A stretch of DNA of 37,727 nucleotides, taken from assembly GCA_900548905.1 (NCBI GenBank), contig URMK01000066.1:1-37727 (forward strand), read 5' to 3'. This document shows positions 31,704-37,727 of the stretch, piece after piece. Under the pieces are notes generated by a model. That model saw only the letters and a list, made by a program, of their open reading frames with translations, was not told the origin of the DNA and ran no database searches. The translations under genes and the position numbers were made by a program. The first letter of the stretch is position 1. Each line of letters begins with the position of its first letter. The DNA is from an uncultured Lachnospiraceae bacterium. Its GTDB lineage: Bacteria; Bacillota; Clostridia; Lachnospirales; Lachnospiraceae.

Positions 31704-33557
31704 TTAATTTTTTTCTTCATAAATGGCAATCATGTCATTTTCTTTGATTTCTCTCTGAAAGGAAGCAGGCGAACCGTTTACCTTGAGTACGACGGGCGCA
31801 GTTATATGTTCCAGATCCAAACCGGAATATTGCAGAAAATCCATGAGGTAATAAGGCATCCCATCCGCCTTGGGCGGCAGCACTATGGTTTTGGCATTCA
31901 GGGTAAATGAAAGCTGCCCTTTATCCGGAATATCCGCCTCCTCATCCCGGCCCGGTTCCCCGGCTCCATCCTCCATTGTTTCCACCACATCCCCATAAGA
32001 AAGAAAAACATCCCCTTCTGCCGGTTTCCCATTGACCAGCAGGCGGCGTGTCCCCTTTTCCTCAGTCTGCTTTCCGATAATATCGGAAACGGCAACACAG
32101 GCATCCTCTCCCCTTCCGGCGGGGACAAACGTGATATGATCCCCTGCATGGACCAAATCGGAAATCCTGGCGTCCGCACCGTTCAGCTGCAGCACCGCAG
32201 GTTCCCCCGGTGTTCCGTGGAAATTTCGGGGGCTGCCGTTCAGGGTGATACGGATGTTCTTTCCCGACCGGCCTATAAAATCATTATAAGTATAGCCGGA
32301 CATCATCAGGACATCGGATATATGCAGCGTCCCGTTACTGAAAAGCTTTGCCGTTCTCCCGTTCAGCATCACGGAAAAGCTGTCATTTATCAGGTTAAGC
32401 CCCGCAGATACAAGAATCCCCAGAGGGGTTGCATATTCCGGATCCTCGATAGTTACGATATCGGAACAGGCCTGTATGGAAAAATAATGCCCTGCCGCGG
32501 AGGCGCGGTTCTTTTCCATTCCAAGGGCACGGGTAATCTGCTCCATCAGCCCGGGAAGCCTGCTGCCGCCTCCGGCCAGGAATACCGCGGACGGAGGACC
32601 TGCATTTACCTGAAGTATCCGTTCCCCGATTTCCTGTCCCAGCTTTGTGATGCTCTCATCCAGCATGGTAAGCACCTGATCGGCACAATAGCGCTGCTCG
32701 CAGCCCAGGATGTCCTGGAATATAACCTCTTCGGTTATGCCAAGCTGCAGCTTTATGGCTTCAGCAGTATCAAAGTCCACCAGATATGCTCTCATAATAC
32801 TTTCCGTAATCTCATCACCGGCCAGCGTTGCCATCGTATAACCTACCACTTTCCCGTCCCGGCAGACCGCGATGTCGGAGGTCCCCGCCCCGATATCCAC
32901 CATAGCCAGATTCAAAAGCCTCAATTTTTCCGGTATGGCGACATTGATTGCCGCAATAGGCTCCAGTGTCAGCCCGGCAACCTCCAGGCCGGCAATACGC
33001 ATGGAAGAATAGAGACTCTCTACCACCTCGCCCGGAAGGAAGGTCGCCACGATATCCGCTTTGATTTTTCTTCCTTTATGCGCAAGAATGCTGGATATGG
33101 GATACGCATCCAAATAATATTGGGAAACCGTATAACCCACAAGGAAAAACTGCTTCTCCCTGTCCTCTTCCGTTTCCCGGAAGGCCTTCTGCGCCTCCTG
33201 CACCGCTCCTGCCTCCAGGCGGCTTACTGTTTCTTCCGTAATGAGGTCCGTTCCGGGAAGCTCCAGGGTAAAAGAAGCCGCCTGGGTTATCAACGCCCTT
33301 CCGGCCGCCGCCACATAGACCTGTTCCAGCCGGCAGCCGCTTTGTGCTTCCAGCTCCTCCCTGACCCGGACGGCCACCCGGGCCACCTCCCCGATGTCCT
33401 CAATCTGTCCGTCCACCATGGCTCGTTTTGAATGCTCGGCCCGGGCGATGGCGGTCACTCTCATTTTCCCCGCCTCCGGCACCCCAAGCATGCCGATAAT
33501 ACTCCGTGTGCCGATATCCAGCGCAAATACCGCCGTTTTTGGCAATTCCTTCTCCAT
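31704..33557 (-). CDS. FtsA/PilM-like actin-fold ATPase with beta-grasp-like C-terminus
   Basis: A 617-residue protein. Residues ~1-370 are an FtsA/DnaK-type actin fold: phosphate-1 FALDIGTRSIIGMLG, phosphate-2 LAMVDIGAGTSDIAV and adenosine motif VFLAGGGSRLPGLMEQITRALG. Residues ~395-617 carry several similar stretches (VMLNGRTA, VLQLNGADARISDLVHAGDHITFV, LLVNGKPAEGDVFLSYGDVV, VVLKVNGSPASFQREIKENDMIAIYE) that look like repeated small beta-grasp units. It is not the classical division FtsA, as ftsZ is absent and the tail differs, but it may link the envelope to cytoskeletal or flagellar assembly. It starts at ATG 33557 behind GGAGGAG. Confidence 0.75.
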   Translation of the reverse strand: MEKELPKTAVFALDIGTRSIIGMLGVPEAGKMRVTAIARAEHSKRAMVDGQIEDIGEVARVAVRVREELEAQSGCRLEQVYVAAAGRALITQAASFTLELPGTDLITEETVSRLEAGAVQEAQKAFRETEEDREKQFFLVGYTVSQYYLDAYPISSILAHKGRKIKADIVATFLPGEVVESLYSSMRIAGLEVAGLTLEPIAAINVAIPEKLRLLNLAMVDIGAGTSDIAVCRDGKVVGYTMATLAGDEITESIMRAYLVDFDTAEAIKLQLGITEEVIFQDILGCEQRYCADQVLTMLDESITKLGQEIGERILQVNAGPPSAVFLAGGGSRLPGLMEQITRALGMEKNRASAAGHYFSIQACSDIVTIEDPEYATPLGILVSAGLNLINDSFSVMLNGRTAKLFSNGTLHISDVLMMSGYTYNDFIGRSGKNIRITLNGSPRNFHGTPGEPAVLQLNGADARISDLVHAGDHITFVPAGRGEDACVAVSDIIGKQTEEKGTRRLLVNGKPAEGDVFLSYGDVVETMEDGAGEPGRDEEADIPDKGQLSFTLNAKTIVLPPKADGMPYYLMDFLQYSGLDLEHITAPVVLKVNGSPASFQREIKENDMIAIYEEKN

Positions 33558-33590
33558 GTACTCCTCCGCCTTTTATCCTTCCGTTACCGG

Positions 33591-34517
33591 TTACCCCAAC
33601 GGCTCTAACGCCTCCGTCACATCATCGAATTTATAGCTCACATCCCCGGAAGCAAAATCCATCAGATACGCGCATTCATAAGAAAGCGTGCCGTTCTCCT
33701 GCTTCTTGTAGGCGGATACCCGGTAATAATTGGTTCCGTCCACCATAATAAGCCCGGGATTGGTAATGAACTCATAATTTTTCACCGGCTCCGGCAGCGC
33801 AAGCTGTCCCTGGGACATGCCGCGCACGGTGTCCTCCGCTATCTGCCTCGTACTGATCGTTTCCTCCGGCTGCTTTTGTACCTTTTTCTTCTCTTCCTCG
33901 TAAAGGCGGGCCACATAACCGTCCCAGGCCTCATCTTTTTTTACCGCAGTGATAGTACAGGCCGTCTGCCCGGCAGCCAGCGTGATTTCCAGATAACTGT
34001 TTTCGTCGGAAGAAGGGCCTGCGAGAATACAGCGTATCTCCACGGGATCCTCTGTTGTTGTATCTTCCATATCTTCATCCTCTGCGGCAGGTTCAATAAA
34101 ATGCTTCTCCTGCATCAGATAATCCTTATAGGCCTGCAAATCCGCAGCAGCGTCCTCTGTCGGATAGTAACGGTACTCTTCTCGCTCTTCCCCATCGGGG
34201 GCGGCAGTGTCTGCCTGCCCGGCGGTTTCTTCCGGGGCGGCGGTGTCTGCCTGACCGGTGGTTTCTTCCGGCGCGGCGGTGCTTTCGCCGTCCCCGTCGT
34301 CAACCGGGTTTATTTCTTCAAATACGCGTTCTCCCACCACTTCCGTCAGCGATGATATATTATCTTCTTTTGCAAAATAATAGGCAGGAGGCGACGGCGG
34401 CTTTGGAACGCTGTTCTTATTTAGTGACCAGATTACGGCTATACCGCCCGCCGCCGCCAATACAAAACCTGCAGCCGCTATCCCTATCCACGTTTTTCTT
34501 TTCCATTTCATCGCCAT
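33591..34517 (-). CDS. Membrane-anchored protein of unknown function
   Basis: A 308-residue protein with a basic N-terminus and a membrane segment (IGIAAAGFVLAAAGGIAVIW). A low-complexity linker follows, with a 12-residue repeat (AAPEETTGQADT type, DNA 34198-34285). The outer domain ends in LALPEPVKNYEFITNPGLIMVDGTNYYRVSAYKKQENGTLSYECAYLMDFASGDVSYKFD, which resembles small secreted lipid- or wall-facing domains, but I cannot name a family. It is 33 bp upstream of the FtsA-like gene and probably co-transcribed. The start may be ATG 34517 or ATG 34511; the ribosome site is weak. Confidence 0.65.
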   Translation of the reverse strand: MAMKWKRKTWIGIAAAGFVLAAAGGIAVIWSLNKNSVPKPPSPPAYYFAKEDNISSLTEVVGERVFEEINPVDDGDGESTAAPEETTGQADTAAPEETAGQADTAAPDGEEREEYRYYPTEDAAADLQAYKDYLMQEKHFIEPAAEDEDMEDTTTEDPVEIRCILAGPSSDENSYLEITLAAGQTACTITAVKKDEAWDGYVARLYEEEKKKVQKQPEETISTRQIAEDTVRGMSQGQLALPEPVKNYEFITNPGLIMVDGTNYYRVSAYKKQENGTLSYECAYLMDFASGDVSYKFDDVTEALEPLG

Positions 34518-34564
34518 TCACCATCTTCTTTATCAATAATAAGGTTTCCCATGTCACACAACCT

Positions 34565-34591
34565 ATATCGGCTTTTTCCCGGAAAAAATAA
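34565..34591 (-). promoter_or_regulatory. Possible sigma-D-like promoter, minus strand
   Basis: TTATTTTT (34584-34591), 11 bp, GCCGATAT (34565-34572), 48 bp before the gene ending at 33591. The -10 box is 7 of 8 to sigma-28 but the -35 box is weak. Confidence 0.4.
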
Positions 34592-34618
34592 GCCGGGAAA
34601 GAAAATATTGCTTTTTGG

Positions 34619-34645
34619 TTATTTTATCCTCTTTTCTGCCGATAT
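34619..34645 (+). promoter_or_regulatory. Possible sigma-D-like promoter, plus strand
   Basis: TTATTTTA (34619-34626), 11 bp, GCCGATAT (34638-34645), 46 bp before the LytM-like gene. It is almost the same sequence as the divergent element at 34565-34591. The -35 box is weak. Confidence 0.38.
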
Positions 34646-34690
34646 ATAAATAAATGTTTTTCCTTCCATCAAGAAAAGGAGGCCGGGTAT

Positions 34691-35455
34691 ATGGATGATT
34701 TAGAACAGGAACGGCAAAGGAAACGGCAGCAGGCTCTGGAAGAATATCAAAAAATTATTTCCTTCGAGATCTCGCCGGCCGGCCGGGAAAAACCCGTTTT
34801 CAAAAAACGCCGGCGCTTTTTCCGTTTCCGGAACTGTCTTCTGCTCCTGGCCATCCTTTTTACGGCTGTCTGTTATTTCTTTATCGGCAAGCAGCTGTCG
34901 GACACAAGCGAATCAAATAAAACGCTGCAAAAAGAACTGTCCAGCAGCCAGTCCAAAATAAAGGAGCTGGAGGAAAGCATATCCGCCCCCCGGGAAACGG
35001 AGCCGGAACCGGAACCTCAGGCGGAAACACCTGCCGCCCTGCCCGCTGAACCCCAAAGTTTCCGGGCTGTTTATCCTCTGATGGGAAGCAGTATCATCCT
35101 GCATGCATTTGGAGAAGACATGCCGGAGGACGGTGCCGCCGCCCTCTGCATGGGCCTGGATTTTGGGATGGAGGAATCCACTCCTGTCATCGCGGCAGGA
35201 GACGGTACGGTTCTGTCTGCCGCGGAGGACGGCGAAAACGGATGGTCTGTCCGGATTGACCATGGAAACGGTTATATTTCCGACTACCATTATAATAAGG
35301 AAGTAACTGTCTCATCCGGTCAAAAGGTTAAGGCCGGAGATACCATCGCCTATACCGGTATTACCGGCGAAGACGGCATGATTCATATGGAATTTTGCAC
35401 CCTCTGCAACGGTGCCTATATCAATCCGGAAGATGTGCTGGAAATCAATGGATAA
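34691..35455 (+). CDS. Membrane-anchored degenerate LytM (M23) protein
   Basis: A 254-residue protein: charged cytoplasmic N-terminus, membrane segment near residues 52-70 (LLLLAILFTAVCYFFIG), short coiled coil (TLQKELSSSQSKIKELEESI), Pro/Glu linker, then an M23 domain from ~130 (FGMEESTPVIAAGDGTVLSA, GYISDYHYNK, GDTIAYTGIT). Zinc ligands are lost: the HxGxD-type site reads CMGLD, and the first His of the HLHFE site is Met (MIHME). It is probably non-enzymatic, like SpoIIQ, and may act as a scaffold or adaptor. It starts at ATG 34691 behind AAAAGGAGG. A bactofilin gene follows 84 bp on. Confidence 0.82.
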   Translation: MDDLEQERQRKRQQALEEYQKIISFEISPAGREKPVFKKRRRFFRFRNCLLLLAILFTAVCYFFIGKQLSDTSESNKTLQKELSSSQSKIKELEESISAPRETEPEPEPQAETPAALPAEPQSFRAVYPLMGSSIILHAFGEDMPEDGAAALCMGLDFGMEESTPVIAAGDGTVLSAAEDGENGWSVRIDHGNGYISDYHYNKEVTVSSGQKVKAGDTIAYTGITGEDGMIHMEFCTLCNGAYINPEDVLEING

Positions 35456-35539
35456 CCTTGCAATACATTCTCACGGTCAGCGCAGGAAATGTGCTGAACC
35501 ACTACTGCTAATCTGACAAAAGAAAAGGAGATCACAATC

Positions 35540-36043
35540 ATGTTCGGAAAATCCAACCAGGAAACCAAACCCTTTCAGGAAATCCCCCCGGCTGACATAT
35601 CACCGGCCCTGCCGCCGGAACCGTTTCCCGCCCCTGCCCCTAAGCCGCCTATCCAGATAGATACCATAATCGGTGAAGGAACGCGGATTGTAGGTACTCT
35701 CCATTGCAAAACCATCCTGCGTATAGACGGGATTGTGGAGGGGGATGTCCATTCGGAAAACAAGGTTGTGGTAAGTGAAAAAGGCCTGATTAAAGGAAAT
35801 GTATCCGCGGAGCATTTCACCTTGGGCGGTGAGTTAAGCGGAAATGCAAAAGTACGGGGAAAAGCGGAAATCCTTTCCACCGGCAAGCTGTACGGGGATA
35901 TCCTGACCAAAACACTGATCATGGATGAAAATGCGGTATTTGATGGAAAATGTACTATGACGAAGGCGGCTGAAGAAATAAAAAAGGAAGAGCTTCCTGA
36001 TTTGCCCGGACTGAAGGAGGTTATGGATACGAAAATATCGTAA
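35540..36043 (+). CDS. Bactofilin (polymer-forming cytoskeletal protein)
   Basis: A 167-residue protein. The first ~38 residues are Pro-rich and disordered. Residues ~40-135 show the bactofilin right-handed beta-helix pattern of short repeating turns (IIGEGTRIVGTLHCKTILRIDGIVEGDVHSENKVVVSEKGLIKGNVSAEHFTLGGELSGNAKVRG). Bactofilins polymerise without nucleotide at the membrane and often pair with M23 proteins in cell shape control. It starts at ATG 35540 behind AAAAGGAG and is probably co-transcribed with the degenerate LytM gene. Confidence 0.92.
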   Translation: MFGKSNQETKPFQEIPPADISPALPPEPFPAPAPKPPIQIDTIIGEGTRIVGTLHCKTILRIDGIVEGDVHSENKVVVSEKGLIKGNVSAEHFTLGGELSGNAKVRGKAEILSTGKLYGDILTKTLIMDENAVFDGKCTMTKAAEEIKKEELPDLPGLKEVMDTKIS

Positions 36044-36107
36044 CATGGAAAAGGGGGCTTATGTCCCGCCAAAAGAAGGTAACAGCTTATTTTTTCAAAG
36101 AACCCTC

Positions 36108-36137
36108 TTGACTTTTCCAGAAAAAATATGTTATCGT
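36108..36137 (+). promoter_or_regulatory. Possible promoter upstream of the MATE gene
   Basis: TTGACT (36108-36113), 18 bp, TATCGT (36132-36137). The -10 box is only a fair match. A transcript starting near 36145 would meet the hairpin at 36156-36196 almost at once. Confidence 0.35.
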
Positions 36138-36155
36138 AATTGAGCTGGACAGCTA

Positions 36156-36196
36156 AGTGCGTAGAATTCCGAACGAATTCTACGCACTATTTTTTT
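36156..36196 (+). terminator. Intrinsic terminator or attenuator between the bactofilin and MATE genes
   Basis: A perfect 14-bp stem (36156-36169 with 36175-36188, AGTGCGTAGAATTC arms), a 5-nt loop CGAAC, then AT and six T. It is 112 bp past the bactofilin stop and 75 bp before the MATE start. It may end the LytM-bactofilin transcript or attenuate the MATE leader. Confidence 0.85.
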
Positions 36197-36270
36197 GCCC
36201 TTCGCAGTTTTTAGGTAGCTTTTCTCTGATAAAGACTCCAAATAACGTATTCATAATCAGGAGGAAAATC

Positions 36271-37590
36271 ATGGAACAAACAAATCAAAATCTGATGCTT
36301 GGTGAGGAGAAAATATCAAAGCTGCTGTTGAAATTTTCGATTCCCTGCATCCTCTCGCTGCTTATCAGCGCACTTTACAACATCGTTGACCAAATTTTTG
36401 TCGGCAATAGTGAACTGGGGTATCTCGGCAATGCGGCCACAGGCATCGTCTTTCCCATTCTAATTATCGCACAAGCCTTTGCATGGTGTATTGGTGACGG
36501 CAGCGCCGCCTATCTCAGCATTTGTCAAGGAAAAAAGGATACGGGGAACGCACATCGCTGTGTTGGCACAGGCATTACGATTACGCTGATTCTTAGTGTT
36601 ATTCTGCTGGTACTGTGTGCGGTGTGGAAAGAACCGTTGCTACGACTGTTTGGCGCATCTGACCAGACCATTGGAATGGCGATGGAATACTTCACCATTG
36701 TGCTTTGTTTCTTCCCGGTCTTTATGCTGATGAACATGATGAACGCTGTCATTCGTGCGGACGGAAGTCCGGCAATTTCAATGGCGTCCATGTCGCTTGG
36801 TGCAATTTTGAATATCATTCTTGACCCTGTGTTTATTTTTGTCCTAAACTGGGGCATTGCCGGCGCGGCATGGGCGACAGTCATTGGTCAAACGATTTCT
36901 TTCCTCGTCAGTGCGCTGTATTTTTTCAGAACAAAAAGTTTTCGTCTGACAAAGGAAAGTTTTGTTCCACATTTCAAAATTTTCAGCAATGCTCTTAAAT
37001 TAGGCGCATCGTCGTTTATTACACAAATGTCTATCGTGGTTATTTCTTTAGCCTGTAATATCATGCTTGCCAAATACGGCGCTTTATCCATTTATGGGCA
37101 AGATATTCCCATTTCCGTTATCAGCATTGAAACAAAGGTGTTTACCATTGTCATCAACATCGTTGTTGGCATCGTACTTGGCGGACAACCGATTCTGGGC
37201 TATAATTACGGCGCGAAAAAATATAATCGCGTCAAGGAGACTTACCGAACAATTTTGATTGCAACGCTTGTTGTCGGCGTAGTGTCAACTTTGGTTTTTG
37301 AGCTTTGTCCGCAGGTTATCATCAACATTTTTGGTTCTGGAAATGATGCGCTTTATCTTGAATATGCACAGCGCACGTTTCGTATTTTCCTGTCGCTCGT
37401 TATTTTCACCTGCGTGATTAAAATGTCCTCTATCTTCTTTCAGGCTGTGGGTAAACCGGTTATGGCGGTCATTGCTTCTCTGACACGCGATATTGTCTGC
37501 TTCGTACCGCTTGTTCTGCTGATTCCCTCTATCGCTGAAAGAAATCAAGCCGGCAGCGGTATCAACGGAATCCTGTTTGCCGCTATTGTT
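36271..37590 (+). CDS. MATE-family efflux transporter, 3' end replaced
   Basis: About 440 residues of a MATE multidrug/cation antiporter, with hydrophobic helices and family motifs (LISALYNIVDQIFVGNSELGYLGNAATGIVFPI, AVIRADGSPAISMASM, VLGGQPILGYNYGAKKYNRVKETY, FFQAVGKPVMAVIASLTRD). It starts at ATG 36271 behind CAGGAGG. MATE homology stops at GINGILFAA near 37582, where the last helix should begin; the frame stays open to the window end only because it runs antisense through a kinase gene fragment. The gene is richer in A/T than its neighbours, which suggests transfer. It is probably truncated and perhaps inactive. Confidence 0.8.
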
Positions 37591-37727
37591 TTAGCGGAAA
37601 AGCCCCTGCCCAGCCGGTGCTGTTTTCCCCGTCCCGTCCGGGACGAGTTTCAGCAGCACGGAGGCGTAGAACATCCCGCCTTTCTGCTCAAACTGCACCG
37701 TCCCGCCATACCGGGCGGCAATCTCCC
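37591..37727 (-). CDS. GHKL-type sensor histidine kinase, C-terminal fragment
   Basis: Read on the minus strand, the last 137 bp give EIAARYGGTVQFEQKGGMFYASVLLKL and a short tail, with a TAA stop at 37591-37593. This matches the end of a GHKL ATP-binding domain of AgrC/VirS-like or related sensor kinases. The 5' part lies outside the window. It is G/C-rich, unlike the MATE gene it abuts, so the border at 37583-37593 looks like a junction. Confidence 0.7.
   Translation of the reverse strand, partial: EIAARYGGTVQFEQKGGMFYASVLLKLVPDGTGKTAPAGQGLFR

Noticed and set aside
36061..36111. A 16-codon frame (MSRQKKVTAYFFKEPS) after the bactofilin gene
   Set aside because: Very short, with poorly spaced GGGGG upstream and no similarity I can name. 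It could be a remnant of a lost gene but cannot be supported.

Overview
The window looks like the chromosome of a motile Gram-positive Clostridia, most probably a Lachnospiraceae. The evidence is B. subtilis-type flagellar and chemotaxis parts (FliY with a CheC domain, CheC, CheD, a FlbD-type protein, a FliA/SigD sigma factor), strong AAGGAGG ribosome sites, and firmicute LytM, bactofilin and FtsA-like neighbours. No RNA genes and no CRISPR array were seen.

Layout. Positions 82-789 (+) hold a secreted C39-like protein that converges on the end of the flagellar operon. From about 29.8 kb down to 0.78 kb the minus strand is one compact flagellar/chemotaxis operon. In transcription order it is fliE-fliF-fliG-fliH-fliI-fliJ-fliK-flgD-(TIGR02530-like)-flgE-flbD-motA-motB-fliM-cheY-flgC-fliY-fliO-fliP-fliQ-fliR-flhB-flhA-sigD-flgF-flgG-cheC-cheD-(EAL/HDOD)-parA-comFB-fliD-fliS-(fliT/flgN-like). 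Most gaps are under 40 bp and several stop/start codons overlap. No flhF, flhG, fliL, cheA, cheW, cheB or flagellin gene is present here.

The central find is between fliE and flgB (29,828-31,243). A tyrosine recombinase gene with the full R-K-H-R-H-Y set ends 4 bp from one of two identical 24-bp sites in inverted orientation (29,860-29,883 and 30,161-30,184). Each site has two perfect 10-bp arms around a 4-bp asymmetric centre. The 277 bp between them carry a near-consensus sigma-A promoter aimed at fliE, a weaker promoter facing the other way that overlaps its -10, and a 15-bp hairpin. This has the form of an invertible promoter switch with its own recombinase, placed to turn the ~29 kb operon, including the sigma-D gene, on and off.

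flgB is cut off from that operon. It has its own sigma-D-type promoter and is followed by an intrinsic terminator. flgC has moved 14 kb away, to between cheY and fliY. fliD also has a sigma-D-type promoter. The inferred circuit is: DNA inversion sets fliE-to-sigD expression, and SigD then switches on flgB, fliD and unseen late genes.

Right of flgB lie an FtsA-like actin-fold protein and a membrane-anchored protein of unknown function. Divergent from these is a degenerate LytM (M23) protein followed by a bactofilin, probably a cell-shape pair. The last 1.5 kb is a MATE exporter whose 3' end is replaced, at about 37,585-37,593, by the oppositely oriented 3' end of a GHKL-type histidine kinase. 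That marks a rearrangement or assembly junction.
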